Assembly: GCF_000506985.1 (NCBI RefSeq)
Contig: NZ_KI650981.1
Span: 1-47,106, forward strand
Direction of reading: 5' to 3'
Length of the DNA stretch: 47,106 nt
Origin: Advenella kashmirensis W13003
Lineage (GTDB): Bacteria; Pseudomonadota; Gammaproteobacteria; Burkholderiales; Burkholderiaceae_B
Part shown: positions 16,890 through 27,971 of the stretch, in pieces
How the letters are laid out: each line of letters opens with the position of its first letter
How positions within the stretch are numbered: the stretch's first letter is position 1
Notes under the pieces: model-generated
What the model saw: only the letters and a program-made list of their open reading frames with translations
Databases searched by the model: none
Told to the model about the DNA's origin: nothing
Made by a program: the position numbers and the translations under genes

Positions 16890-17771
16890 GTGGATACTTT
16901 GCTAAGCATCAGAGTGTTTTGTGAGGTGGTCCGTGCAGGCAGTTTTGTGGCCGCGGCGCGAAGCCTGGGCCTGTCCAGCCCAATGGCCAGCAAGCATGTG
17001 ATGCATCTGGAACAACGGCTGGGTGCGCGGTTGCTGCATCGAACCAGCCGCAAGCTGAGTCTGACCGAGGCCGGACAGCAATATTATGACAAGTGTATTT
17101 ATGCCCTGGATATGCTGGATCAGGCCGAAGCGACCGTGGGTGATGGCGCAGATGAGCCCAAAGGGGTGTTGCGGGTGACGGCACCGGTCTGGTTTGCTAG
17201 TGATCGCATCGCAAATATGCTGATGGCGTACCAGAACCTGTATCCCGGCGTGGTGCCGGACCTGTATTTGACCAACAGCAAGGTAGAGCTGGCTGAAACC
17301 GGCATGGATCTGGCTATCCGGGTCACGCACGAACCCGAACCGCAATTGATTGTGCGTAAAATCGGGACAGTTCGCCTGGTGCTGGTATCAAGTCCGGCTT
17401 ACGTTCGCCGGATGGGCTTGCCGCAGACAGTGGACGATCTGGACCGGTTTGGTGCGATCACGCCTAATTATCGCGACCGCAATGATTATGTTCTGCACGG
17501 ACCGCAGGGCGAGGTGAAGTTCCTGCCGCATAGCCTGATGAAGCTGAGCGATACCACGCTCAGCCACAAATTGGTCTGCGCCGGGCTGGGCCTGGCCATG
17601 CTGCCCGAATGGCTGGTCGAGGAGGATCTCGTCCAGGGCCGCCTGGTGCGCCTGTTACCAGACTATGAAAGCCCGCCGCTGGATATCTACGCCAGTTATA
17701 TCAGTCGCCAATACCAAACCGGCAAGGTGCGCAGCTTTATTGATTTTTTTTCGGCCGCCATGGCGTCATAG
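16890..17771 (+). CDS. LysR-family transcriptional regulator
   Basis: A 293-residue LysR-type regulator. The winged HTH covers about residues 1-60 ([40 protein letters not shown], then [12 protein letters not shown]). The periplasmic-binding-protein-like effector domain covers about 90-290. It starts with GTG at 16890, with AGGAG seven bases upstream. Sequence style ([36 protein letters not shown]) matches the CrgA/AaeR-like subgroup that often controls genes for quinone, aldehyde or aromatic stress. It is divergent from doxX, which it probably regulates. The effector is unknown. Confidence 0.93.
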   Translation: MDTLLSIRVFCEVVRAGSFVAAARSLGLSSPMASKHVMHLEQRLGARLLHRTSRKLSLTEAGQQYYDKCIYALDMLDQAEATVGDGADEPKGVLRVTAPVWFASDRIANMLMAYQNLYPGVVPDLYLTNSKVELAETGMDLAIRVTHEPEPQLIVRKIGTVRLVLVSSPAYVRRMGLPQTVDDLDRFGAITPNYRDRNDYVLHGPQGEVKFLPHSLMKLSDTTLSHKLVCAGLGLAMLPEWLVEEDLVQGRLVRLLPDYESPPLDIYASYISRQYQTGKVRSFIDFFSAAMAS

Positions 17772-17829
17772 GCGATGCTTGCTTTATCATTGCGGGGTCA
17801 ACCCAATACCGATATTCAGCAGGAACATT

Positions 17830-18501
17830 ATGTCTTCTCAGAACCGTCTTGATTTTGTCCGTTTCGCCTCTCAGGAAGGGGTGCTGCGTTTTGGTGAGTT
17901 CAAGGTAAAGTCGGGCCGCATCAGCCCCTATTTCTTCAACGCAGGTCTTTTCAACTCAGGCAGGTCAGTTGGTACGCTGGGGCAGTTTTACGCCCAGGCT
18001 CTGCTCGATTCCAGCCATGACTTTGACATGCTTTTCGGGCCGGCCTACAAGGGCATTCCCCTGGCGGCGGCCACCACCATTGCCCTGGCAAACCACGATG
18101 CCGATGCCAGGGATGTTCCCTTTGCCTTCAATCGCAAGGAAGCCAAGGCGCACGGCGAAGGCGGCACGCTGGTCGGCGCGCCGCTGCAGGGGCGGGTGGT
18201 CATTATCGATGATGTAATTACTGCGGGGACGTCGGTGCGCGAGTCGGTGGAAATTATCCGGGCGGCGGGGGCCACACCTGCGGCCGTGCTGATCGCGCTG
18301 GACCGGATGGAACGCGCGGGTGCGGATGACGCCCTGTCGGCCCATTCAGCCGTGCAGGATGTACAGCAAAAATACGGCATGCCCGTCATCAGTATTGCGT
18401 CGCTTGACGACATTATGCAATTGCTGGATGAGGATGCAACCTTTGCGCAGTATCAGTCTGCGGTATCCGCGTACCGGGATCGCTACGGAATCAAAGGGTA
18501 A
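17830..18501 (+). CDS. pyrE: Orotate phosphoribosyltransferase
   Basis: A 223-residue enzyme that joins orotate to PRPP to make orotidine monophosphate in pyrimidine synthesis. The PRPP-binding loop [16 protein letters not shown] is intact. The N-terminal [19 protein letters not shown] and the [10 protein letters not shown] loop are typical. ATG 17830 is chosen because AGGA lies five bases upstream and the product starts at the family N-terminus. A longer open frame back to 17665 overlaps the LysR gene and is not credible. It is convergent with gatB across a strong stem-loop. Confidence 0.95.
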   Translation: MSSQNRLDFVRFASQEGVLRFGEFKVKSGRISPYFFNAGLFNSGRSVGTLGQFYAQALLDSSHDFDMLFGPAYKGIPLAAATTIALANHDADARDVPFAFNRKEAKAHGEGGTLVGAPLQGRVVIIDDVITAGTSVRESVEIIRAAGATPAAVLIALDRMERAGADDALSAHSAVQDVQQKYGMPVISIASLDDIMQLLDEDATFAQYQSAVSAYRDRYGIKG

Positions 18502-18585
18502 CGCCTGCAAGTTATATGTGGGCGAGGGCGGGGTGTGCACGCACCCTCAATCTGCACCTCCTCCCTGTTGTCTTGCGGCCCCCGG

Positions 18586-18623
18586 ATATGCAACAGCCGC
18601 CTTTCATGGCGGCTGTTGCATAT
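18586..18623. terminator. Perfect 16-bp stem-loop between convergent pyrE and gatB
   Basis: ATATGCAACAGCCGCC (18586-18601) pairs perfectly with GGCGGCTGTTGCATAT (18608-18623) around a TTTCAT loop. It lies between two convergent genes and is symmetrical, so it can act on both strands. Neither side has a T tract, so it may work as a bidirectional terminator or as a 3'-end stabiliser. Confidence 0.65.
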
Positions 18624-18642
18624 GGCGGATTAACGCAGTAGG

Positions 18643-20097
18643 TCAGCCCAGCTTTTCCTTGAGCAACTGGTTGACCTGGGCAGGATTGACCTTGCCCTTG
18701 CCGGCTTTCATGACCTGACCGACAAGCGAGTTGAATGCTTTCTGCTTGCCCGCGCGATACTCTTCAATAATGGCCGGATGCGCAGCCAGCACTTCGTCGA
18801 TCAGGGCGCCGATGGCGCCGGCGTCGCTGACCTGCTTCAGGCCGCGCGCTTCAATGATGGCATCGACATTCCCGTCGTTTTCACCGGCCCATAAGGCCGC
18901 AAATACGTCGCGACCGGTTTTGTTGGACAGGGTGCCATCGGCAATGCGCTGCACCAGCCGGGCCAGGATTTCGGGGCTGACGGGGCTGTCGACAATGTCG
19001 CGTTCCTCACGGTTGAGCGAGGCCGCCAGTTCGCCGGTGATCCAGTTTGAGGCCAGCTTGGCCTGCTCTGCAGGCAGATGGGCCATCGTAGCTTCGAAGA
19101 AATCCGAAATATCGCGCGTGACCGTCAGTTGGGCCGCATCGTAGGCGGACAGGCTCAATTGCGTTTCATAACGTTCGCGGCGCACGGCGGGCAGTTCGGG
19201 CATGTCGGCCTTGACCTGTTCGATCCACGTGGGGCTGATGATAAGCGGAGGCAGGTCGGGGTCCGGGAAGTACCGGTAATCGTGCGCGTCTTCTTTGGTG
19301 CGCATGCTGCGGGTTTCATCGTTCACGTCATCATACAGGCGGGTTTCCTGAATAATGGTGCCTCCGTCTTCCAGAACGTCGATCTGGCGGCGAGCCTCGA
19401 ACAGGATGGCGCGCTCCAGAAAGCGGAAGGAGTTGACGTTCTTGATTTCGGTCCGTGTTCCAAATTCCTTTTGACCGACAGGACGCACCGAGACGTTGGC
19501 ATCGCAGCGAAAAGACCCTTCCTGCATATTGCCATCGCAAATGCCGAGCCAGACAACCAGGCCGTGCAGTGCGCGGGCGTACTCGACGGCTTCGGCCGCA
19601 GAGCGCATTTCCGGTTCTGAGACGATTTCAAGCAAGGGGGTACCGGTCCGGTTCAGGTCGATACCGGTGGCCGGCTCGCCCTGGGGGCCCTTGAAGCTGT
19701 CGTGCAGCGATTTACCCGCGTCTTCTTCCAGATGCGCGCGGGTCAGGTTCACGGTTTTTTCCTGGTCGCCCACGAAGAAGCGGATTTTGCCGCCGACGAC
19801 AACCGGGATTTCGAACTGCGTGATCTGGTAGTTCTTGGGCAGATCGGGGTAGAAATAGTTCTTGCGCGCGAAGATGGAGCGGGGCGATACCGTGCCGCCT
19901 ACGGCCAGACCGAAGCGGATGGCGCGATCGACCGCGCCGCGGTTCATGACCGGCAGGCTGCCCGGCAGCGCCAGATCAACGCAGTTGGCCTGTGTGTTGG
20001 GCTCGGCGCCGAAGGCGGTGCTGCTGCCAGAAAAGATTTTGGATTGGGTGGACAACTGGGTATGGGTTTCCAGTCCGATAACAATTTCCCACTTCAT
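18643..20097 (-). CDS. gatB: Asp/Glu-tRNA amidotransferase subunit B
   Basis: A 484-residue subunit of GatCAB, which converts Glu-tRNA(Gln) and/or Asp-tRNA(Asn) to the amidated forms. GatB activates the carboxyl group and binds the tRNA. The N-terminal catalytic cradle opens with [22 protein letters not shown] and continues with [14 protein letters not shown] and [13 protein letters not shown]. The C-terminal YqeY/tail domain (about 330-484) ends in [16 protein letters not shown]. The start overlaps the gatA stop by four bases (ATGA). Presence of GatCAB suggests that at least one of Asn- or Gln-tRNA is made indirectly here. Confidence 0.97.
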   Translation of the reverse strand: MKWEIVIGLETHTQLSTQSKIFSGSSTAFGAEPNTQANCVDLALPGSLPVMNRGAVDRAIRFGLAVGGTVSPRSIFARKNYFYPDLPKNYQITQFEIPVVVGGKIRFFVGDQEKTVNLTRAHLEEDAGKSLHDSFKGPQGEPATGIDLNRTGTPLLEIVSEPEMRSAAEAVEYARALHGLVVWLGICDGNMQEGSFRCDANVSVRPVGQKEFGTRTEIKNVNSFRFLERAILFEARRQIDVLEDGGTIIQETRLYDDVNDETRSMRTKEDAHDYRYFPDPDLPPLIISPTWIEQVKADMPELPAVRRERYETQLSLSAYDAAQLTVTRDISDFFEATMAHLPAEQAKLASNWITGELAASLNREERDIVDSPVSPEILARLVQRIADGTLSNKTGRDVFAALWAGENDGNVDAIIEARGLKQVSDAGAIGALIDEVLAAHPAIIEEYRAGKQKAFNSLVGQVMKAGKGKVNPAQVNQLLKEKLG

Positions 20098-21614
20098 GAT
20101 TGGATATCCGGTGTGCGTGTGTGCCAGTCGGTGTGCTGCTGGAAGCAGTCGGCCACAGCCAGCAGACGACCTTCGTCAAAATAGTTGCCAATGATTTGCA
20201 GGCCGATGGGGCGGGTGCCGTTTCTGCCGAAGCCGCAAGGCACCGACATGGCGGGCAGACCGGCCAGGCTCACGCCCAGCGTATAGATGTCGGCCAGCCA
20301 GTCGGAGGTCGGGTCTTCGTTGTTGTCGCCGATATTTTTGGCAACATCCGGTGTGACCGGCCCCATGATGACATCGCACTGGGTGCTGAGCGCCTTGTGG
20401 AAATCGTCGACGATGAGGCGGCGGATTCGCTGGGCCTGCAGATAGTAGGCGTCGTAGTAGCCGTGGGACAGAACATATGATCCGATCAGGATGCGGCGCT
20501 GCACCTCGGGGCCGAACCCTTCGGCGCGCGAACGACTGATCATGTCGTCGATGTTGCGGTAGGCGGCAGCCCGGTGGCCGTAGCGAACGCCGTCGTAGCG
20601 CGACAGGTTGCTGGAGGCTTCGGCCGGGGCGATGACATAGTAGGCCGGGATTGCCAGTTCGGTATTGGGCAGGGAAATGTCGACCCGTACGGCGCCGAGT
20701 TTTTCCAGTTCGGCCAGTGCGGCCTCGACCGCGGCGGCCACTTCGCTATTGAGGCCGGCGCCGACGTATTCACGCGGCACGCCGATACGCAGTCCCTGCA
20801 GCGGTTTGTCGCCGCCTTCACGGTACCCGGCGCTGGCCTTGTCGAAAGCCTGTTGTACGCGACCCACTTTGTTGGGGGTGCCCAGGCAGTCCTGCAGACT
20901 GGTCGAGTCCATGGGATCAAAACCGCTGATGGTGTCCAGAACCGTGACCAGATCTCTGGCGTGGCGGGCCAGCGGACCGGCCTGGTCCAGGCTGGAGCCG
21001 AAAGCCACCATGCCGAAGCGCGAGACCGTACCATAAGTGGGCTTGATGCCGCTGACGCCGCAAAGTGCAGCGGGCTGACGTACCGAGCCGCCGGTGTCGG
21101 TGCCGGTGGTGATCGGGACAATACCGGCCGCAACGGCAACAGCCGAACCGCCAGAGGAGCCGCCTGGCACCGCCTGGGTGTCCCAGGGGTTGCGGCAGAC
21201 GCCGAAAGCGGAGTTCTCGTTGCCTGAGCCCATGGCAAATTCGTCACAGTTCAGTTTGCCGATGTTGACGGCGCCGGCGTTGGCCAGGTGGCTGACAACC
21301 GTGGCGTCAAACGGACTGACATAGTCTTTGAGCATCAGGCTGCCGGCCGTGGTGCGCCAGTCGCGCGTCACGAAGACATCTTTGTGGGCGATCGGGATGC
21401 CGGTCAGGGCATGGACGTCGCCCCGCGCGATGCGTTCGTCGGCCGCGCGGGCCTGCGCACGGGTCATTTCGGGATCGATATGCAAAAACGCATTGAGGCT
21501 GGTGTACTGGCCGGCGCGATTGAGCGCGGCTTCGGCAAGTTCGACCGCACTGACTTCTTTGCTGTCCAGCGCCTTGCGCAGCCCGGACAGACAGAAACTG
21601 GAGATGTCGCTCAT
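20094..21614 (-). CDS. gatA: Asp/Glu-tRNA amidotransferase subunit A
   Basis: A 506-residue amidase-signature enzyme that releases ammonia from glutamine for GatB. The Ser-cisSer-Lys triad is visible: K78 in IAHKDVF, S153 in [10 protein letters not shown], and S177 in [11 protein letters not shown]. Length is normal for the family. The gatC stop is two bases upstream of the gatA ATG, and the gatA stop overlaps gatB. The order gatC-gatA-gatB as one operon is standard. Confidence 0.97.
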   Translation of the reverse strand: MSDISSFCLSGLRKALDSKEVSAVELAEAALNRAGQYTSLNAFLHIDPEMTRAQARAADERIARGDVHALTGIPIAHKDVFVTRDWRTTAGSLMLKDYVSPFDATVVSHLANAGAVNIGKLNCDEFAMGSGNENSAFGVCRNPWDTQAVPGGSSGGSAVAVAAGIVPITTGTDTGGSVRQPAALCGVSGIKPTYGTVSRFGMVAFGSSLDQAGPLARHARDLVTVLDTISGFDPMDSTSLQDCLGTPNKVGRVQQAFDKASAGYREGGDKPLQGLRIGVPREYVGAGLNSEVAAAVEAALAELEKLGAVRVDISLPNTELAIPAYYVIAPAEASSNLSRYDGVRYGHRAAAYRNIDDMISRSRAEGFGPEVQRRILIGSYVLSHGYYDAYYLQAQRIRRLIVDDFHKALSTQCDVIMGPVTPDVAKNIGDNNEDPTSDWLADIYTLGVSLAGLPAMSVPCGFGRNGTRPIGLQIIGNYFDEGRLLAVADCFQQHTDWHTRTPDIQS

Positions 21615-21616
21615 GG

Positions 21617-21925
21617 TTACTCGATTACTTTTGGAACTAGAAACAGGCCGTTTTCCTGTGCGGGGGCGTTGGCCATCAGGCGCGAACGGGTCGTTTCGGA
21701 TGGGGTTTCGGTGACGATGTCTTCACGCAGACGCAGTTCAATATCCTGAATGGCCGACAGTGGGTGGGCCAGGGGTTCGATCCCCTTCGTGTCGACGGCC
21801 TGGAGTTTTTCAATCAGGCCAAGAATGCTGTTCAGATCGGTCAGTGCCTGCGCCTTTTCTGCCGGATCCAGTTCGAGCCGGGAGAGACGGGCAATGCGGG
21901 TCACGTCGTTTTCGGTAAGGGCCAT
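21617..21925 (-). CDS. gatC: Asp/Glu-tRNA amidotransferase subunit C
   Basis: A 102-residue subunit that wraps around GatA and stabilises its contact with GatB. ATG 21925 is chosen because the product starts [19 protein letters not shown], the usual GatC N-terminus. An upstream extension to 22033 carries unrelated basic residues and would run through the promoter region. The C-terminal segment FLVPKVIE is the conserved GatC tail. First gene of the gatCAB operon, divergent from mreB. Confidence 0.95.
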   Translation of the reverse strand: MALTENDVTRIARLSRLELDPAEKAQALTDLNSILGLIEKLQAVDTKGIEPLAHPLSAIQDIELRLREDIVTETPSETTRSRLMANAPAQENGLFLVPKVIE

Positions 21926-22027
21926 AAACGCTTGTTTTCTGGAAATTAAATGGGATCGCCGAAGCGCTCGCGCGACGGTGTTTGAAATTGGTCGGGAGTT
22001 TGCAAAAAACAGTCTGCAAATTCGATA

Positions 22028-22053
22028 AATCACGCGATCAAAGAGTGATTATA
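22028..22053 (-). promoter_or_regulatory. Probable gatCAB promoter -10 box within an inverted repeat
   Basis: On the minus strand the hexamer at 22053-22048 reads TATAAT, a perfect -10 box, about 120 bases upstream of gatC. No good -35 box is seen. An inverted repeat AATCAC (22028-22033) and GTGATT (22045-22050) with an 11-base spacer overlaps it and could be an operator. Confidence 0.4.
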
Positions 22054-22140
22054 CGTTATGATTACGTGTTCACGCGTTCAAACCCCGTGTTGAGCCCTTA
22101 TGCGCTCCGCGAAACCTCCCTCTGACCCTATTTCAACTGA

Positions 22141-23190
<1,050 letters not shown>

Positions 23191-23280
23191 AGACGTCGGG
23201 TGGATGCGGCCTGTTGAACGTCGCATCTCTCTCTTCTGCTGTTATTTCCAGATTCTTCCGTTCCAGTTTACGGTTGCCCT

Positions 23281-24192
23281 ATGCAGCAAAACAGTTCATT
23301 ACGTTTTTTCACTCACGGGCCGGCTGCAGAGGTCAGACTTTTTTTTCTGGCCATTTTTTGCGTGGGCCTGATGATTGCCGATTCGCAAACCCGCTATATC
23401 GAGCCGGTGCGAAAAGTCGTGTCCGTCATGCTTTATCCCTTCCAGCGAACCGCCATGTGGCCGCGCGATGCGGTCACGCAGGTGTACGACTGGTCTAATG
23501 CGGTGACCATCGCCAAGCAGGAAAGCGCTGCGGTGCAGCGCCAGCGTATCGAGCTGGCGCAGCTGTCTACGCATGCTGCCCAGATGGCGGCAGAAAATGC
23601 CCAGTTGCGCCGCCTGCTGGCGGTCAAAACCACGGTGCAAACGCCTTCTGTGGCGGTTGAAATCCTGTACACCTCGGTCGATCCCCTGAACCAGACGCTG
23701 GTATTGACCAAAGGCAGCAATGACGGTATTCGTCCGGGCATGCCGGTCATCGACGAGGGCGGGGTGGTCGGACAGATTCGTCGCGTCACGCCCATGACCT
23801 CGGAAGCGACCCTGATCACAGACAACAAGATTTCAGTGCCAGTCATGGTCCTGCGCAATGGTCTGCGGGTGATTGCTTTCGGTTCGGGACAGACCGGCAA
23901 ACTGGATGTGCGGTATCTGGGGATGGGCGCGGATATTCAGGCCGGCGACGAGCTGGTGACCAGTGGCATTGGCGGCATTTACCCGCAAGGCCTGTCGGTC
24001 GGCAAAATTGCGACGGTCGAACGCAATTCGGCAGAGGGCTTTATGCGCGCCCACGCTTTGCCCTCGGCGCACCCGGAACGCTATCGCCACTTTCTGGTCC
24101 TGCTGGTTCCCACTGACACGTTGCCGGAAATTCCGGCCTCGCTGTCCGATGCGCGCAGCCAGGGCAGCGGCACGTCGCGGCGGGTGAATTGA
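23281..24192 (+). CDS. mreC: Rod shape-determining protein MreC
   Basis: A 303-residue bitopic inner-membrane protein with one N-terminal membrane segment (about 20-38) and a coiled coil (about 75-118, rich in alternating A/Q/L around ELAQLSTHAAQMAAENAQLRRLL, shown in part). A periplasmic β-barrel domain follows, with the conserved NDGIRPGMPVIDEGGVVG. MreC links MreB filaments to PBP2 and stimulates the elongasome. It lies 90 bases after mreB and one base before mreD. Confidence 0.95.
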   Translation: MQQNSSLRFFTHGPAAEVRLFFLAIFCVGLMIADSQTRYIEPVRKVVSVMLYPFQRTAMWPRDAVTQVYDWSNAVTIAKQESAAVQRQRIELAQLSTHAAQMAAENAQLRRLLAVKTTVQTPSVAVEILYTSVDPLNQTLVLTKGSNDGIRPGMPVIDEGGVVGQIRRVTPMTSEATLITDNKISVPVMVLRNGLRVIAFGSGQTGKLDVRYLGMGADIQAGDELVTSGIGGIYPQGLSVGKIATVERNSAEGFMRAHALPSAHPERYRHFLVLLVPTDTLPEIPASLSDARSQGSGTSRRVN

Positions 24193-24193
24193 A

Positions 24194-24730
24194 ATGATCA
24201 AACGCAACCTGACCGCGCTTGAGCCTTTGCAGCGCACCGATTATTTCTACGGTTCCAGTCCGGTCTACGCCTGGATCACCATTGTGTTCACCTGGCTGGC
24301 GTCGTTGCTGCCGTGGCGTGACTGGGAAGGTTCACCCGATATTCTGATTCTGGTCCTGGCATTCTGGTGCGTTCAGCAGGTGCGTGGCGTCGGGCTGATC
24401 ACGGCCGTGGTATTTGGTTTGTTAATGGATGTGCATGACGCCAATGTACTGGGCGCGCACGGGCTGGCGTATGTGCTGGTCATCTATGGGGCCAAGGTAT
24501 TTCGTCGTCGCATGATGCAGTTTGGCGGCTTCAGCCAGATGTTGCAGATGTTGCCGGTATTTTTCCTGGCGCCGTTTCCCGGTCATTTGCTCAACGCCTG
24601 GTTGCAGGGTGCCTGGGGCGGCTGGACCTGGGTGCTGTCCGGATTGATCACCGGTGTCATGTGGGTCGTGGCCGATCTGATTCTGAAACTGCCGTTGCGA
24701 CCGGTAGACGATAACGAAACACTGAACTGA
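24194..24730 (+). CDS. mreD: Rod shape-determining protein MreD
   Basis: A 178-residue integral inner-membrane protein with about five to six helices, usual for MreD. The conserved core GLLMDVHDANVLGAHGLAY is present (a DxxxxxxLGxxxL pattern in the family). It acts with MreC and MreB in the elongasome. It starts one base after the mreC stop and ends 13 bases before mrdA. Confidence 0.92.
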   Translation: MIKRNLTALEPLQRTDYFYGSSPVYAWITIVFTWLASLLPWRDWEGSPDILILVLAFWCVQQVRGVGLITAVVFGLLMDVHDANVLGAHGLAYVLVIYGAKVFRRRMMQFGGFSQMLQMLPVFFLAPFPGHLLNAWLQGAWGGWTWVLSGLITGVMWVVADLILKLPLRPVDDNETLN

Positions 24731-24743
24731 CGGGACGCGGGCT

Positions 24744-26813
24744 ATGTTCGAATTCCGTAAGCGTTCTGCCATTCAGAGAAAAAAAATCCGCCTGCGCGTG
24801 GTCGTGGCCATCGTGTTCGTGCTGGGTTGTTTCGGGCTGCTGATTGACCGTTTATGGGTGCTTCAGGTCGAGCGCTATCAGGGCCTGGCCGAGCGCGCTG
24901 ATCGCAACCGCATTGCCCTGGTGCCCATTTCGCCCCGGCGCGGCGACATTGTCGATCGCAACGGTACGGTGCTGGCGCGCAGCTATCGGGACTACACACT
25001 TGAAATTGTGCCGGCCCAGGTTAAAAACCTGGATGAACTCATCAACCAGATCAGCACGGTGATTACGCTGACGCCACTGGATGTGCGCCGCTTCAAGCGA
25101 CGCATGGGACAGAATACGCGCTATGCATCGGTCATGTTGCGCGGCAATCTGACTGACGATGAAGCGGCCGTTTTCGCCGCCCATTCCTTTCGTTTTCCCG
25201 ATGTCAATTTGCGTGCGCGCTGGGTGCGCGAGTATCCTCAGGGCGAATCGGCTGCCCATGTCGTGGGCTATGTCGGGCGCATTTCAGAGAGAGATCAGGA
25301 ACGCCTGGAGCAGGAAGGGACCGAAGGCAATTATCGTGGCACGGATGTGATCGGCAAAAAAGGGATCGAAGCGAGCTACGAGACAGTGCTGCACGGCAAG
25401 ACCGGATGGGAAGAGGTCGAAGTGGCCGCCTCGGGCAAACCGGTGCAGGTGCTCAAGCGCATCGACCCGGTACCCGGCGACACCTTGCATTTGTCCATTG
25501 ATATGGGCCTGCAGAAGATGGTAGAGGACTTGTACAGCAAGGGGTTTGTCAAAGAGGGCGTTCCAGAAAAAGGCGCGCTGGTGGCGATCGATCCGCGCAA
25601 CGGGCAGGTGCTCGCTTATGTCTCTGCGCCGTCTTATGATCCGAATTTGTTCATCGACGGCATTGATGTCGAAAACTGGCGTCGCCTGGCCGATTCTCCT
25701 GAGCATCCGCTGATTGACCGTCCTGTATCGGGCACGTTTCCGATCGGCTCGACGTATAAGCCGTTCGTGGCGCTGGCTGCCTTGAAGACCGGAGTGCGTG
25801 ATCCCAATGCGCGTATTCCCGATCCCGGCTATTTCGAGTACGGCAATCAGCGTTTTCGCAATGCTGGGGGCGCAGCGTACGGCCCGACGAATATGCACCG
25901 GGCACTGGTGGTGTCTTCCGATACCTATTTTTTCAGCCTGGGTCCGCTGATCGGCGTGGACGCGTTGCATGACTTTTCCAAGATGTTCGGATTCGGCCGC
26001 AAGACGGGCATTGATCTGGAATATGAAAAAATCGGAATTCTGCCGTCACGCGAATGGAAGAAAAAAGCCTTCAAGGATCCGCGCCAGCAGCGCTGGATTC
26101 CCGGCGAGACGATTTCGGTTGCCGTCGGCCAGGGCTACAACTCGTTTACGATCATGCAACTGGCACAGGCTACATCTACGCTGGCGGCTGACGGCAAGTA
26201 CATACGGCCCCACCTGGTGAGTGAAATGGAAAGCCCGATCAGCAAAGCGGTGACGCCGACGGTGAAGCAGCCGGATTATCAGATTCCGGTGAGTGAAACG
26301 TCGATCCGACTGGTCAAGGATGCGCTGGTCGATGTGACCAAGCGCGGAACGGCGAGGCGCAGCTTTGTGGGTGCTGCCTATGACTCGGCAGGCAAAACCG
26401 GTACGGCGCAGGTCTTCAGCCTGAAAGGATCAAAATATAACTCGCGCACACTTAAACGCAGCTTGTGGGACCACGCCTTATATATGGGCTTTGCGCCAGC
26501 GGAAGAGCCGAAAATTGCCGTCGCACTGATTGTGGAAAACGGCGGCTGGGGTGCCAGTATTGCGGCACCTATTGCCCGCAAGGTATTCGATTACTGGCTC
26601 TCGCCGACCCGTTCAGCGCAGGTCAATTCCGCTCCCGTGCTGGAGATCGGTAATGACGAGCCGGCAGAAGACACCTCGCCCGATGTCATGGTGCCGCAGA
26701 ACGTGCCCGACAATCCGGAAGACCGGGCGCCGGAACATTTGCCGGATATTCTTGCCCCGGTAGGCAATGGCAATGGCCGCAATGGCGATGAGCGGAGGCA
26801 GGATAATGAATAA
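24744..26813 (+). CDS. mrdA: Penicillin-binding protein 2 (peptidoglycan transpeptidase)
   Basis: A 689-residue class B PBP that crosslinks peptidoglycan during cell elongation. It has one N-terminal membrane anchor (about 18-40), then the pedestal/dimerisation region with RGDIVDRNGTVLA, and a transpeptidase domain. The active site is S336-T-Y-K339, the second motif is S391-S-D393, and K551-T-G553 is the third. The C-terminal 60-70 residues are a proline-, acid- and Asn/Gly-rich tail with no recognised domain. Its last codons overlap the rodA start by eight bases. PBP2 and RodA act as a polymerase-crosslinker pair. Confidence 0.97.
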   Translation: MFEFRKRSAIQRKKIRLRVVVAIVFVLGCFGLLIDRLWVLQVERYQGLAERADRNRIALVPISPRRGDIVDRNGTVLARSYRDYTLEIVPAQVKNLDELINQISTVITLTPLDVRRFKRRMGQNTRYASVMLRGNLTDDEAAVFAAHSFRFPDVNLRARWVREYPQGESAAHVVGYVGRISERDQERLEQEGTEGNYRGTDVIGKKGIEASYETVLHGKTGWEEVEVAASGKPVQVLKRIDPVPGDTLHLSIDMGLQKMVEDLYSKGFVKEGVPEKGALVAIDPRNGQVLAYVSAPSYDPNLFIDGIDVENWRRLADSPEHPLIDRPVSGTFPIGSTYKPFVALAALKTGVRDPNARIPDPGYFEYGNQRFRNAGGAAYGPTNMHRALVVSSDTYFFSLGPLIGVDALHDFSKMFGFGRKTGIDLEYEKIGILPSREWKKKAFKDPRQQRWIPGETISVAVGQGYNSFTIMQLAQATSTLAADGKYIRPHLVSEMESPISKAVTPTVKQPDYQIPVSETSIRLVKDALVDVTKRGTARRSFVGAAYDSAGKTGTAQVFSLKGSKYNSRTLKRSLWDHALYMGFAPAEEPKIAVALIVENGGWGASIAAPIARKVFDYWLSPTRSAQVNSAPVLEIGNDEPAEDTSPDVMVPQNVPDNPEDRAPEHLPDILAPVGNGNGRNGDERRQDNE

Positions 26814-27960
26814 ACTGATGGACTGGATCCTGCGCGCCTTCCGTGCCTTTGACTGGCCGCTGTTGCTGATTCTGGTTATTTTCTGCATTCTTGGCATGAC
26901 GGTCATGCATTCCGCGGTCGGAGACACCGACTGGCGCTTTGCCAGCCAGGCTCGCAATTTTCTGCTGGCTTTTTTTGTGATGTGGGCGGTGGCCATGATT
27001 CCACCGTCTCGCATCATGAAGTTCGCCATTCCTTTTTATGTGATCGGTGTTGCCATGCTGGTCGCCGTGCTGCTGGTTGGCATTACCAACAAGGGTGCGA
27101 CGCGCTGGCTCAATATCGGGATCACGGTGATTCAGCCGTCCGAGATGATGAAGATCATCGTTCCGCTGATGCTGGCCTGGTATTTCGACAAGCATCGCTC
27201 CGAATTGCGGATCCTGGATTTTCTGATCGCGGCAGTGCTGCTGCTGGTGCCCTTTTCGCTGATTATTCGTCAGCCCGATCTGGGTACGGGTCTGCTTGTG
27301 CTGAGCACCGGCTTTTTCATTATTTATTTTGCGGGTCTGTCATTCAAGCTGATTGCACCGGTGTTTGTGCTGGGCGTTGCGGCCATCCTGCTGATTCTGC
27401 ATTATGAGCCGGTGCTGTGCAGCCCCGACTTCGATTGGGTGGTGCTGCACGAGTACCAGAAACACCGGGTATGTACTCTGCTCGATCCGGGCAGCGACCC
27501 GCTGGGCAAGGGGTTTCATACCATTCAGGGGATGATCGCCATCGGATCTGGCGGGTTGTACGGTAAAGGCTATATGCTGGGCACCCAGACGCATCTGGAT
27601 TTCATTCCCGAGCGCACGACGGACTTTATCTTTGCGGTGTTCGCCGAGGAATTCGGGCTGTATGGCGGTGTGATGCTGTTACTGCTGTATACGCTGCTTC
27701 TGGCCCGCGGTTTTCTGATCACGGTACGTGCCCGCACCCAGTTCGGCCGCTTGCTGGCAGGGGCAATGACAATGATGCTGTTCATGTATGTTTTCGTGAA
27801 TATGGGCATGGTCATGGGTATTCTGCCCGTTGTGGGGGTGCCACTGCCGTTTATGAGTTACGGCGGTACCGCTCTGGTTACATTGGGGTTCGCCTGCGGG
27901 CTGCTGATGAGCATTTCCAATTACGTTCCCACCCGAAAGTCGTCCGAGTCGGGTGAATAA
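26806..27960 (+). CDS. rodA: Peptidoglycan glycosyltransferase RodA (SEDS)
   Basis: A 384-residue SEDS-family polymerase with about ten helices. It polymerises glycan strands from lipid II together with PBP2. ATG 26806 is chosen because AGGA is upstream and the product begins MNKLMDWILRAF. The longer frame to 26767 lies inside mrdA. Family marks include RWLNIGITVIQPSEMMKI, RQPDLGTGLLVL, FIPERTTDFIFAVFAEEFG and LPFMSYGGTALV. It is the last gene of the elongation operon. A weak inverted repeat CACCCGA/TCGGGTG (27930-27955) lies at its 3' end before the convergent mutY. Confidence 0.97.
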   Translation: MNKLMDWILRAFRAFDWPLLLILVIFCILGMTVMHSAVGDTDWRFASQARNFLLAFFVMWAVAMIPPSRIMKFAIPFYVIGVAMLVAVLLVGITNKGATRWLNIGITVIQPSEMMKIIVPLMLAWYFDKHRSELRILDFLIAAVLLLVPFSLIIRQPDLGTGLLVLSTGFFIIYFAGLSFKLIAPVFVLGVAAILLILHYEPVLCSPDFDWVVLHEYQKHRVCTLLDPGSDPLGKGFHTIQGMIAIGSGGLYGKGYMLGTQTHLDFIPERTTDFIFAVFAEEFGLYGGVMLLLLYTLLLARGFLITVRARTQFGRLLAGAMTMMLFMYVFVNMGMVMGILPVVGVPLPFMSYGGTALVTLGFACGLLMSISNYVPTRKSSESGE

Positions 27961-27971
27961 CGTGTCGATGA

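Noticed and set aside
17665-17829. N-terminal extension of pyrE into the LysR gene
   Set aside because: Homology starts at ATG 17830, which has a ribosome-binding site. The extension is the LysR coding sequence read in another frame.
26767-26805. An upstream start for rodA giving a Met/Ala-rich N-terminus
   Set aside because: It lies inside mrdA and has no ribosome-binding site. ATG 26806 has AGGA upstream and gives the normal RodA start.
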